From the NCBI GenBank assembly GCA_002839765.1, contig PGYR01000012.1:1-64000 (forward strand): 64,000 nucleotides of DNA. The letters are read 5' to 3'. Source of the stretch: Ignavibacteriae bacterium HGW-Ignavibacteriae-4. Its GTDB lineage: Bacteria > Bacteroidota > Ignavibacteria > Kapaibacteriales > UBA2268. Positions within the stretch are counted from its first letter, which is position 1, and each line of letters starts with the position of its first letter. The notes under the pieces are model-generated. The model searched no databases. It saw only the letters and a program-made list of their open reading frames with translations, and was not told where the DNA came from. The position numbers and the translations under genes are program-made. This document shows positions 10,442 through 20,152 of this stretch, piece by piece.

Positions 10442-12511
10442 ATGGCTAAGAACTTTACAACACTAGAAGGTATTGAGCTTAAAGAAAAATTCACTGCGGA
10501 TGATATAAGAGATAGCAAACTCCAAGACTTTTCATCAGGTGAGCCTCCATATTTGCGAGGTCCATATCATACTATGTATTTAGGCAGACCTTGGACTATC
10601 AGGCAATATGCTGGTTTTTCCACAGCTGAAGAAAGCAACGCGTTTTACAGAAGAAACCTAAAAGGTGGTCAAAAAGGACTATCTGTTGCATTCGATTTGG
10701 CAACCCATAGAGGTTACGATAGCGACAATCAAAGAGTAGAAGGAGACGTCGGGAAAGCTGGTGTCGCAATTGACAGCATCGAAGATATGAAAGTCCTTTT
10801 CAGAGATATACCTCTCGATACAATTTCGGTATCTATGACTATGAATGGAGCTGTTATTCCGATTATGGCTTTCTATATAGCAGCAGCAATTGAGTCTGGT
10901 GTAAAACCAGAGCAGCTTAGTGGAACTATACAAAACGATATTCTGAAAGAGTATTTGGTAAGAAATACTTACATTTACCCGCCTAAAATGTCGATGAGAA
11001 TTATATCCGACATATTCGAATATACTAGCAAGAATATGCCTAATTTCAACTCAATCTCAGTGAGTGGCTATCACATTCAAGAAGCGGGTGGAACAGCGGA
11101 TATAGAATTAGCATATACTCTTGCAGATGGATTAGAATACATTAGAGCAGGAATAAAAGCAGGTCTATCTGTTGATGATTTTGCTCCTCGTATCTCTTTC
11201 TTCTGGGGAATTGGTATGAACTTCTTTACGGAAGTGGCTAAGATGAGAGCAGGTAGATTAATCTGGGCTCAACTAATCAAGCAATTCGATCCCAAAAATG
11301 AGAAATCAATGTCACTAAGAACTCATAGCCAGACTTCTGGTTGGAGTTTGACAGAGCAAGACCCACTCAATAATATAGCTAGAACTACTATAGAGGCAAT
11401 GGCGGCGGCAATCGGACATACGCAATCGCTACACACTAATTCATTTGATGAAGCTATGGCTTTGCCAACTGATGCAAGTGCAAGAATAGCAAGGAACACA
11501 CAGCTTATATTGCAAAATGAGACTGGTATCACAGATTTCATAGACCCATTCGGTGGCTCATATTATGTAGAGACACTTACGAAAGAGCTATATGACAAAG
11601 CATGGGATCTTATAATGGAAATAGAGCAACTCGGCGGAATGGCAAAAGCTATAGAGTCAGGTTTACCAAAGTTGAAAATAGAAGAAGCTGCTGCAGTTAA
11701 ACAAGCACGAATAGATTCAGGCGACGAAACAATAGTAGGTGTAAACAAATACAAAGTTGAAGACAATTATGAATTTGACATACTAGAAGTAGATAATGTG
11801 CAAGTTCGCGAGTCGCAGATAAAAGGATTGAACACTATAAAAAGCAAAAGAGACAATGATAAAGTAGAAAAAATATTAGCTAATATCACCAAAGTAGCTG
11901 AATCGGGCGACGGCAATTTGCTCGAGCTAGCAGTAGAAGCAGCACTCGAACGCGCTACATTAGGCGAGATATCAATGGCAATAGAGAAAGTATCAGGGAG
12001 ACACAAAGCTATGACTAAAACAATTTCGGGAGTTTATAGCCGCGAAAACAGCAACAAAAAAGAGATAGAAGAAGTAAGAAAGCTATCCGATGAATTCAAC
12101 AAACTAGAAGGTCGTCGCCCACGTATATTAGTCGCTAAAATGGGTCAAGACGGTCACGATAGAGGGGCTAAGATAATAGCTACTGCATTTGCCGATTTGG
12201 GATTTGATGTGGACGTAGGCCCGCTCTTTTCAACTCCTGAAGAAGTGGCTAAGCAATGTATAGAAAATGATGTACATATAGTCGGGATTAGTACTTTAGC
12301 GGCAGGTCATAAAACTCTATTACCTCGATTAGTAGAATTACTAAAAGAATATGGTAGAGAAGATATACTAGTCATCGCTGGAGGAGTTATCCCTAAGCAA
12401 GATTATGACTTCCTTTTCAAAAATGGTGTATTCAAAGTCTTTGGACCAGGAATAAAAATCACCGATTCTTCTAAAGAAATAATAAACGAGCTAATAAAGC
12501 GGTATTCTTGA
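10442..12511 (+). CDS. mutB: Methylmalonyl-CoA mutase large (alpha) subunit
   Basis: '[17 protein letters not shown]', '[31 protein letters not shown]', B12-binding '[15 protein letters not shown]'. Confidence 0.96.
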   Translation: MAKNFTTLEGIELKEKFTADDIRDSKLQDFSSGEPPYLRGPYHTMYLGRPWTIRQYAGFSTAEESNAFYRRNLKGGQKGLSVAFDLATHRGYDSDNQRVEGDVGKAGVAIDSIEDMKVLFRDIPLDTISVSMTMNGAVIPIMAFYIAAAIESGVKPEQLSGTIQNDILKEYLVRNTYIYPPKMSMRIISDIFEYTSKNMPNFNSISVSGYHIQEAGGTADIELAYTLADGLEYIRAGIKAGLSVDDFAPRISFFWGIGMNFFTEVAKMRAGRLIWAQLIKQFDPKNEKSMSLRTHSQTSGWSLTEQDPLNNIARTTIEAMAAAIGHTQSLHTNSFDEAMALPTDASARIARNTQLILQNETGITDFIDPFGGSYYVETLTKELYDKAWDLIMEIEQLGGMAKAIESGLPKLKIEEAAAVKQARIDSGDETIVGVNKYKVEDNYEFDILEVDNVQVRESQIKGLNTIKSKRDNDKVEKILANITKVAESGDGNLLELAVEAALERATLGEISMAIEKVSGRHKAMTKTISGVYSRENSNKKEIEEVRKLSDEFNKLEGRRPRILVAKMGQDGHDRGAKIIATAFADLGFDVDVGPLFSTPEEVAKQCIENDVHIVGISTLAAGHKTLLPRLVELLKEYGREDILVIAGGVIPKQDYDFLFKNGVFKVFGPGIKITDSSKEIINELIKRYS

Positions 12512-12517
12512 TTGCTA

Positions 12518-13315
12518 CTAATCCGTACAATTAATAGTATTATGTTGATATTTTATACCATTCTCAGGTATTGACGAGGTTATCTTAGTTTTAATAGGGT
12601 AACCTTTTTCATTATACTCGTATTCGTATAATAGAGTTTCAGTGATTCTTTGACCACTATTCAAATAGTAAATATTCTCAACCGATAGGAAATTATTCTT
12701 TTTGAAAGGTGTATATAGTTTTGTGGTATACTCAATATTATTCATATTATCATAAGTGTAAAAGCTAGAGTCTATTAGCGAGCCATCAGTAGTCTTTTGG
12801 TTACGAACTGAAGTTGTGACTCTATTTTCACTATCGTAGATATACTTTGTTTCTATTTTTATAATCCAATTAATATCAAATTTGAATACTCGCTCTTCAA
12901 TTAAATTATTAAGATTATCATAAGCCAAAGTTACTCTTTCTAATCTTTCATATTTGTTGTTATATGTAATTATTTCATAGATTAACCCCTTTGAATTATA
13001 TGAAATAGAATCAACTCTTTCCAAATTACCAGTCCCATTGAAGACTTTAATACTCTTGAAATCATCTAAGAAATTTCGGTCATACTCTACTGAACTTAGC
13101 AAACCACCCTTCTCGCCATTCGAAAAACTATAACTATGTAATTTCAGGACATTGTCATTCCAATAGGTAATTTCTGTATATTTTGTCGAGCTATCAGTGG
13201 TAGCTACAAGAAAACAATCCGGCCCAAAAGGTCCAGTAATAGTAGAGTCATCATCGGAACAAGACCAAAATAAAGCGACAAGTGCTAGTAGGAAGAATAC
13301 TTTTAAATTTCTCAT
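12518..13315 (-). CDS. Lipoprotein with YD-like repeats, function unknown
   Basis: Lipobox 'LVALFWSCSDDDS'; repeated 'YDNLNNLIEERVF..YIYDSENRVTT' pattern. Confidence 0.65.
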   Translation of the reverse strand: MRNLKVFFLLALVALFWSCSDDDSTITGPFGPDCFLVATTDSSTKYTEITYWNDNVLKLHSYSFSNGEKGGLLSSVEYDRNFLDDFKSIKVFNGTGNLERVDSISYNSKGLIYEIITYNNKYERLERVTLAYDNLNNLIEERVFKFDINWIIKIETKYIYDSENRVTTSVRNQKTTDGSLIDSSFYTYDNMNNIEYTTKLYTPFKKNNFLSVENIYYLNSGQRITETLLYEYEYNEKGYPIKTKITSSIPENGIKYQHNTINCTD

Positions 13316-13409
13316 TATAGATTACAATTGATTAACATTTTAGGTTTTTTAGCTTAAACGATGTATTTTTGTCTTAATATAAGAATTAAAATTTTAAGAT
13401 TAAAAAATT

Positions 13410-13940
13410 ATGAAAAAAGAAATATTATTTGGTTTCGGAATATTAGTCCTAGCTTTACTTTCGAGATTTTTACCCCACCCGCCTAACTTCACCCCATTAC
13501 TTGCTATTGCATTGTTTGGTGGAGCTATATTCAAAAACAAAAAGATCGCATTGGCAGTTCCTATTGCAGCAGTATTTTTGTCGGATTTGGTATTAGGTCT
13601 ACACGAATCTATGATTGCTGTTTACCTTTGTTTGGGTGTCTTTATGTATATGGGAATGAAGCTAAATAGAAAAAGCGGTAAATCAGTAACTACAAACGCT
13701 ATAGCATCTGCTATTATATTCTTTATCGTTACTAATTTCACAGTTTGGGCTTTCGGTGGTATCTATGAGCTTAGCCTTAGCGGATTGATGCTTTCTTATT
13801 CTCTTGCACTTCCGTTCTTTAACTGGAATATGCTATCTACATTGCTATTCAGTGGTGTGCTATTCGGAGCGTACAACTTATTCGAAAAATATAGCTTCAC
13901 TGAAGCTAAAGTACAAGAAATCAGAATAGATAAGAAGTAA
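13410..13940 (+). CDS. Small integral membrane protein, DUF6580-like
   Basis: 'LSRFLPHPPNFTPLLAIALFGGAIF...VPIAAVFLSDLVLGLH' plus multiple TM segments. Confidence 0.65.
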   Translation: MKKEILFGFGILVLALLSRFLPHPPNFTPLLAIALFGGAIFKNKKIALAVPIAAVFLSDLVLGLHESMIAVYLCLGVFMYMGMKLNRKSGKSVTTNAIASAIIFFIVTNFTVWAFGGIYELSLSGLMLSYSLALPFFNWNMLSTLLFSGVLFGAYNLFEKYSFTEAKVQEIRIDKK

Positions 13941-13969
13941 TAGATTAAACTATACAAAGATTAAAAATT

Positions 13970-14000
13970 AGGCTGTCAGTTAATGACGGCCTTTTTTTTT
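13970..14000 (+). terminator. Rho-independent terminator
   Basis: ggctgtca-gttaa-tgacggcc followed by a run of T. Confidence 0.8.
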
Positions 14001-14054
14001 GTTAGAAACCAGTGTAGAGATATATTGCTCGTGCTGAGCGGCGTCGAAATGCAA

Positions 14055-14146
14055 ACGTCTCCTAATCCCCCAAACTCTTCACTCTGAACGCAGTGAAGAG
14101 TCCAGGGGAACTCCGCAGGAGTTCAATAATAATAGGACTAAAGTCC
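14055..14146. repeat. Modular hairpin repeat (copy B)
   Basis: Hairpins actcttcact/agtgaagagt (14074-14101), gaactcc-gca-ggagttc (14108-14124), ggact-aa-agtcc (14135-14146); inverted counterpart at 1-113. Confidence 0.85.
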
Positions 14147-14342
14147 AAGTGGTCTGGGATTGATTTCATATCCGTTGGCTAAAGCCAACGGCAATACACT
14201 GAACTGTGATTCTTCGGAGAGTTAAGGTCACCTAAAATAGCATCTAATCACCCCCCCTGAAAAAAACTTCGTCATTTGTGAGACGTTTTTACTGTTCAAG
14301 TGTCTTTATATATATAGCTGCACCAATTTTGAGAAAACAAAT

Positions 14343-15542
14343 ATGAAATACTTACTATATATAATACTATTTACTATGACTTTCACTTTTTCAGATGCTA
14401 AATGGGACTATTACAATGATTCTAATTCATTAATCAAACTAGGAACTACAAGCATTGTTGTTGATTATAACAATACCGTCTGGGTTAAGACTGGTGGTGG
14501 TATAGTAGCTATTGATGGAGACAATTGGACTTTATATGACAGTACAGATTCAGAACACATAAATAAGGCAACTGATTTAACAATAGATATATATGGAAAT
14601 CTATGGTTTGTCAGTAACGGCAAAATTGTGAAATTCGAGAACAATGAATTTATAGAAAAAGATTCTTTGGGTGGAGCTCAGTTTATTGAATTTGATTCAG
14701 AGAATAATTATTGGATATCAGTTGACAGAAGTATTTACAAGAAAGAAGGGAACGAATTTATTGAGAAGTATCATGACTACAAAGGAGAGAATAGTGTTGC
14801 CAGTCTCATTATTAATGGGAAAGATAATGTCTATTTTAGTCGATTATTTAACGGTGATTTATGCCAAATATTTAATGATGGCAGTATAGTTTGTTTAGAT
14901 GAAAACAATTCAGAAATTCCGAATACCTATTCAATTTCTTCGTTTGCTACCGATAGTAGTGGGAATATTTGGGTTGGTGGACTTTTTTATTCTATTCAAG
15001 GATTCGATGGCTCGACTTGGATTAAATATGATTCTCTTAAAACAAATGATAATACAATTGGGCGAAAATATAAATCAATTGGATTCGACAAAAACAATAT
15101 ACTTTGGGCTATTTGTAATCCAAGATTAAGCGGAGATTCATACCTTTTTAGAATTGGAAAGAATATAGAAAGTTATACTTTAGAAACAACTCTGTATGAC
15201 CCTATTGATTTCAATGTCATCTATGATTTAGCAATTGATTTCAACGGAAATGTATGGGTAACATCAAATAAAGGCTTATTCAAATTTACACCTGAGTTAA
15301 CTAATGTCGAAGAAGAAAACACAAATGACAATAGACTTAACATAAGCTATGGAGTTGAAAATATTAGGATTATTTCTTCTAATATTATTTCCAAAATTGA
15401 AATATTCGACTTGATGGGAAGTTCACTACTATCTGTATCTAACATAGATAACTATGAATTTACTGTTAACACTACCAGTCTTATGAAAGGGCTATATATA
15501 CTTAGGATAAACAACACTAGCTACAAATTTTTGAAGAGATGA
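14343..15542 (+). CDS. Secreted two-component-regulator-type propeller protein with T9SS-like C-terminus
   Basis: Signal peptide; repeats 'SxATDSSGNIWVGG', 'LAIDFNGNVWVTSNKGLFKF'; C-terminal 'ISKIEIFDLMGSSLLS...LMKGLYILRINN'. Confidence 0.7.
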   Translation: MKYLLYIILFTMTFTFSDAKWDYYNDSNSLIKLGTTSIVVDYNNTVWVKTGGGIVAIDGDNWTLYDSTDSEHINKATDLTIDIYGNLWFVSNGKIVKFENNEFIEKDSLGGAQFIEFDSENNYWISVDRSIYKKEGNEFIEKYHDYKGENSVASLIINGKDNVYFSRLFNGDLCQIFNDGSIVCLDENNSEIPNTYSISSFATDSSGNIWVGGLFYSIQGFDGSTWIKYDSLKTNDNTIGRKYKSIGFDKNNILWAICNPRLSGDSYLFRIGKNIESYTLETTLYDPIDFNVIYDLAIDFNGNVWVTSNKGLFKFTPELTNVEEENTNDNRLNISYGVENIRIISSNIISKIEIFDLMGSSLLSVSNIDNYEFTVNTTSLMKGLYILRINNTSYKFLKR

Positions 15543-15543
15543 A

Positions 15544-17256
15544 CTACTCAAGTTTGAGGCGGTATAGATTGTATAAATCAGTTGCGTATAAGTAGCCGTT
15601 GTCAATATCTATTCTGTTAATTTCTTTTGTAATTGGTAATTTGTCAGAGATAGAAACTATCTTTTCTTTGTTAATAAGCTTCTTAATTTTATTATCCCTT
15701 TTATCTATAAAGTAGATATAGTTGTTATGCATAATAGTATGTTGAGACAAATAAGATCCGATTAATTCATACTTATTATTCTTTACATCTAACCAATAAA
15801 TAGAGTCATTTGTGAATGAGTACGCTGATGTATCTTGAAAGAATAACTCATGTCCATTTTCAATAACAACATCCCAATCTGGATATTCCATATCAGATAG
15901 TGGAATATTAATTTTAAAATTATTCCAGCTCTTTCCAAAATCATAACTATAATTAAACTCTATATTTTCATTACCCTTATCTCGATAACTTCTATTCTTT
16001 TCATATACAACGCCGTTACAATATTCTAAAGGATTATCGGTAAATATTGAGTCAATGACAATTAGTTTTTTTCTATCTATTTCCCATATCCAATCTCTTG
16101 TTTTTACTACACATTTTTTCTTATCTGAATAAGATATTATTAAATTATCAAAATCTTTTGATGGGTAAATAAGCTGTAAATTCTTAATAATATTATCTTT
16201 GTTATCAAACAATAATAGGTAATACCCATTATTGTTTTTTGCAAAATCATAATAGAATTCCCATAATTTTCGTTTCTTTTTAATTAGAACTTGTTTACCT
16301 ACTGGATTCAAACAATAGAAAGTAAACATTAACTCCTTACTCTCCAATGAATAATCAATTTGAAAATTATTATTATAATTATTTGTTTTCAATATCCCAT
16401 TATCTACATTAAAATACCAAAGTTGATTTAGATATGAATTTGAGAAATTTACTGAGGTCTTAAAAAGTGAATCTATATTATAAAAATTATAACTAAACTC
16501 ACTCGAAACAAATAGAAAATCATTTAGAATATATAGTTTACTATCTGCTAGTACTTTTTTATTTAATCTTATTTCACCTTCAATTTCAAGTGAGTCTAAG
16601 TGAACTCTTTGAACAGTTAATATATTCTGAAGACAGTATGAATGATACTCCCTTATTAAATAGAGAATATCATTTTTCTGAAAAGCATGTTTGATGATAT
16701 CAATTCTATAATTCATCCTTATAGAATCTATTATAAATTTATTGCTTTTATCTGATTTCACATTATTATTAATTAGATAAAGCGTACTATCTCTATAAAA
16801 ATAAAAGGAATCGTCTAATGAATTTATTATTGATATATTATTATCCTCTAATACTAAACTATCGGTGATGATATTTTTTCTAATATCATTATAAGTTGAA
16901 AATTTAATCGTGCTATCATTTCTTTTAAAAAAAATAGCTCCGCTTTTTCCGAAGTTAACCTTATCATAGTATTTATTTAGATAAGAAAATTCCTTCTCAA
17001 AGTCTCTTACACTATCAATGGTATATCTCTTAAATGATTCTGAGTTGGTATAAGATGTATCTAATTCTTCCCAATCAATTAGATTACTTGAGCTTATATA
17101 TCTACTATCCCATTTTTGTAAGACATAATTACCATCTATAAAATGAGCATTGTAAATTTGCCCATTATTCAAATTAGGTAAGTCAACCTTCTCCCATTCC
17201 GCAGATAGCAGGATAGTTGGGAGCAGTATTAGCAGTATTTGTAAGTAGTATTTCAT
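15544..17256 (-). CDS. Hypothetical secreted protein
   Basis: Long ORF (570 aa) with signal peptide 'MKYYLQILLILLPTILLSAEW'; no family recognised. Confidence 0.6.
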   Translation of the reverse strand: MKYYLQILLILLPTILLSAEWEKVDLPNLNNGQIYNAHFIDGNYVLQKWDSRYISSSNLIDWEELDTSYTNSESFKRYTIDSVRDFEKEFSYLNKYYDKVNFGKSGAIFFKRNDSTIKFSTYNDIRKNIITDSLVLEDNNISIINSLDDSFYFYRDSTLYLINNNVKSDKSNKFIIDSIRMNYRIDIIKHAFQKNDILYLIREYHSYCLQNILTVQRVHLDSLEIEGEIRLNKKVLADSKLYILNDFLFVSSEFSYNFYNIDSLFKTSVNFSNSYLNQLWYFNVDNGILKTNNYNNNFQIDYSLESKELMFTFYCLNPVGKQVLIKKKRKLWEFYYDFAKNNNGYYLLLFDNKDNIIKNLQLIYPSKDFDNLIISYSDKKKCVVKTRDWIWEIDRKKLIVIDSIFTDNPLEYCNGVVYEKNRSYRDKGNENIEFNYSYDFGKSWNNFKINIPLSDMEYPDWDVVIENGHELFFQDTSAYSFTNDSIYWLDVKNNKYELIGSYLSQHTIMHNNYIYFIDKRDNKIKKLINKEKIVSISDKLPITKEINRIDIDNGYLYATDLYNLYRLKLE

Positions 17257-17381
17257 ATTTAATTGTAAATATAAGGAATTGAGAAATAGCTTACAAGTAT
17301 ATTATTTACTGGTTATCTACTACCTTTACACCCAAACTTATAACCCTAATTCGTAACTATCTTTCAGATTTTATTATATTG
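17243..17381. repeat. 139-bp direct repeat, copy 1
   Basis: Near-identical (2 mismatches by eye) to 17850-17988; contains the start codon and upstream region of the minus-strand ORF 15544-17256. Confidence 0.95.
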
Positions 17382-17412
17382 GGTATAAATAAATGTTATA
17401 GCAAATTTTAAA

Positions 17413-17820
17413 ATGACTGAAAGACAACACAATATATCCTTTATTATATTTTTAATTGGATGCATCGGTTTGATATTAACTCTTGACGCACCAACTAGGA
17501 ACTATATCCCAGTAGTTTGGGGTATTTTAGGGTTTGGACTTCACGGATTTTGGACGTGGAAAACATGGATAGACTTGAGTAAATTACTAATTGTAGAACA
17601 TCAGGATAAATTAGATGAACTAAATATTAGCTTTATCGACAATCGATTTAAGACAACAGTTGATATGTTCGCACTTTTGAAAGATTTGAAGAAAATTGAA
17701 AAAATCTCAACCGACATTAAAACAAGACTTTCTTTTTTTAGAACGTATATTCGTCTAACTGCTATAGCCTTCCCTATGTTTGCAATTCTCGGTTTGATGA
17801 CAGTAATTATGACTTGGTGA
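17413..17820 (+). CDS. Small membrane protein (2TM-like), function unknown
   Basis: 135-aa ORF with hydrophobic helices 'IIFLIGCIGLILTL', 'VVWGILGFGLHGFW' and C-terminal 'AIAFPMFAILGLMTVIM'; lies between the two copies of the 139-bp repeat. Confidence 0.6.
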   Translation: MTERQHNISFIIFLIGCIGLILTLDAPTRNYIPVVWGILGFGLHGFWTWKTWIDLSKLLIVEHQDKLDELNISFIDNRFKTTVDMFALLKDLKKIEKISTDIKTRLSFFRTYIRLTAIAFPMFAILGLMTVIMTW

Positions 17821-17849
17821 AAGTGAAAATAATAAAATACTAATCACAA

Positions 17850-17988
17850 AAGTAGTATTTCATAGTTAATTGTAAATATAAGGAATTGAGAAATAGCTTA
17901 CAAGTATATTATTTACTGGTTATCTACTTCCTTTACACCCAAACTTATAACCCTAATTCGTAACTATCTTTCAGATTTTATTATATTG
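17850..17988. repeat. 139-bp direct repeat, copy 2
   Basis: Near-identical to 17243-17381; keeps the 'aagtagtatttcat' gene-start fragment but no downstream gene. Confidence 0.95.
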
Positions 17989-18053
17989 CAATAGAATATT
18001 CTGAGTAAATCAGGATTAATTGTAAATGATTATTATGAAATCAAATAGAATAT

Positions 18054-19553
18054 ATGTTTAAAAAAATATTAGTTGCGAATAGAGGCGAGATAGCTATCAG
18101 AGTGATGAACGCCGCTCGTGAGTTGGGCATAGAGACTTATGCCGTTTACCACGAAGTTGATAAACACTCGCTGCATACTATATCTGCTGATTATGCCCTA
18201 GAGATAGTTGGCGACACTCCTAAGCAGGCATATTTGGATGCGGCTCAGATTATCAGCTTGGCTATAGAGCATGATTGCGAGGCGATTCACCCCGGTTATG
18301 GTTTTTTGTCAGAGAATGCGAAGTTTAGCAAAGCCTGCAAAGATGCCGAGATTAAATTCATCGGCCCAAATGAATATGCTATAGAAGTAATGGGTAATAA
18401 AACTGCTGCTCGTGAGCTAATGCAAAAAGCTGGTGTTCCAATAGTACCCGGTACTAAAGAGCGAATCACGGACCTCGATTTAGCAAAAGAAATAGCTAAT
18501 GAAATTGGCTACCCTATATTGCTAAAAGCCGCTGCTGGCGGTGGTGGTAAGGGTATGCGTAAAGTTGAAAAAGAATCTGAGTTCGTAGATAGCTATGACG
18601 CTGCACAAAGGGAAGCACGTAATGCATTCGGTGATGACACTATCTATATGGAAAAATATATTGTCAATCCTAAGCATATCGAAATACAAATATTAGCCGA
18701 TGAACACGGCAATTGCGTCCATCTGGCAGAGCGAGATTGCTCTATACAAAGACGACACCAAAAAGTAATAGAAGAAGCTCCTTCGACTGTATTGGACGAA
18801 ACACTAAGAGCAGCAATGGGCAAAGTAGCCGTTGATGCTGCTCAAGCTTGTCATTACGTTAATGCTGGTACTATCGAGTTTTTACTTGATAAAGATAAGA
18901 ACTTTTATTTCCTAGAGATGAACACAAGATTGCAAGTAGAGCACCCAGTTTCTGAGTTGATAACGGGTGTGGATTTGGCAAAAGAACAAATAAAAGTAGC
19001 TGCTGGATACCCACTAACTTTCGAGCAAGAGGATATTGTAGTCTCAGGTCATGCTATCGAGGCACGTATTTACGCAGAAGATGCTACTAATAACTTCATG
19101 CCTGATATAGGTACTATTTCTTATCTCAGAAATCCCGATGGGATAGGCGTGAGAGTAGATGGAGGGATAGAGCGAGGCGATGAAGTGAGTATAAACTTCG
19201 ACCCTATGTTAGCTAAGCTAATTGTTTTCGGTCAAGATAGAGCCGAAGCAATAGAGAAAATGGACGCGGCACTTTCTTCTTATAAAGTAGTAGGTACAAG
19301 AACTGTAATTCCATTTTTGAAAGCGGTTATGCAATCAGATAAGTTCCGTAATCATTACTTCGATACAGGATTTATAGAATCAGACTTCGATTTCAAAGTA
19401 TTAGACGAAATGAAAAGTAAAGATGAGGAATACGCTGCTGCAATTGCGGCTTTTGCATATAACCTTAATCGAAATACGAAAAAAGTGACACCAGTTAATC
19501 CAAAGCCAAGCGATTGGAAATCTAAAAGACTAAATAACATGAGGGAGTTCTAA
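18054..19553 (+). CDS. accC: Biotin carboxylase subunit (acetyl-/propionyl-CoA carboxylase type)
   Basis: 'MFKKILVANRGEIAIRVMNAARELGI', 'AAAGGGGKGMRKV', 'FLEMNTRLQVEHPVSELITGVDL'. Confidence 0.93.
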   Translation: MFKKILVANRGEIAIRVMNAARELGIETYAVYHEVDKHSLHTISADYALEIVGDTPKQAYLDAAQIISLAIEHDCEAIHPGYGFLSENAKFSKACKDAEIKFIGPNEYAIEVMGNKTAARELMQKAGVPIVPGTKERITDLDLAKEIANEIGYPILLKAAAGGGGKGMRKVEKESEFVDSYDAAQREARNAFGDDTIYMEKYIVNPKHIEIQILADEHGNCVHLAERDCSIQRRHQKVIEEAPSTVLDETLRAAMGKVAVDAAQACHYVNAGTIEFLLDKDKNFYFLEMNTRLQVEHPVSELITGVDLAKEQIKVAAGYPLTFEQEDIVVSGHAIEARIYAEDATNNFMPDIGTISYLRNPDGIGVRVDGGIERGDEVSINFDPMLAKLIVFGQDRAEAIEKMDAALSSYKVVGTRTVIPFLKAVMQSDKFRNHYFDTGFIESDFDFKVLDEMKSKDEEYAAAIAAFAYNLNRNTKKVTPVNPKPSDWKSKRLNNMREF

Positions 19554-19554
19554 A

Positions 19555-20079
19555 ATGAAAGATGTACAAGAAGAAATAAAATTAGTTTCTGGTGACAAAG
19601 TATATTCGGCAGCTTTCGATCATACTGATACCTCTAAAGTTTTCTTAGATGAGAAGTTATATGATTTCAAAATATTGAAAGAATATAATGATAATGTGAA
19701 AGTAATATCTGTGAATAATAAAGTCTTCACAGTAAAGATCAATCAAGAAGATCGAGACAATATCGAAATACTCACTACTGGCTTCGGATATAATTACGAA
19801 ATAAAAACAGCAACTTCTTCCCTATTGGAAAAGTTCGTTAGAGAAAGTGGTAAAGGTAAAAACAAGGTCAACGGTATAGTAGCACCAATGCCAGGAATGG
19901 TAGTAAAGGTGAATTGTGCAGTAGGTGATCAGATATTAGAAAACGACAAACTAGTGATAGTAGAAGCTATGAAGATGGAAAATGCACTAGCTTCTCCCCT
20001 ATCTGGAATTGTAAAGAAAATCAATGCAGTAGAAGGAATAGCTGTAGAGAAGGGCACTGTTTTAATCGAGATAGAATAA
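19555..20079 (+). CDS. Biotin carboxyl carrier protein (biotin/lipoyl domain)
   Basis: 'VEAMKMENALASPLSGIVKKI' biotinylation motif; directly downstream of the biotin carboxylase. Confidence 0.9.
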   Translation: MKDVQEEIKLVSGDKVYSAAFDHTDTSKVFLDEKLYDFKILKEYNDNVKVISVNNKVFTVKINQEDRDNIEILTTGFGYNYEIKTATSSLLEKFVRESGKGKNKVNGIVAPMPGMVVKVNCAVGDQILENDKLVIVEAMKMENALASPLSGIVKKINAVEGIAVEKGTVLIEIE

Positions 20080-20152
20080 AACTTATTTATATAAACTAAA
20101 ATTTTTATTATCTTGTCTCTATTGAAAAAGAAAAAATTACAATAGGGTTGAT

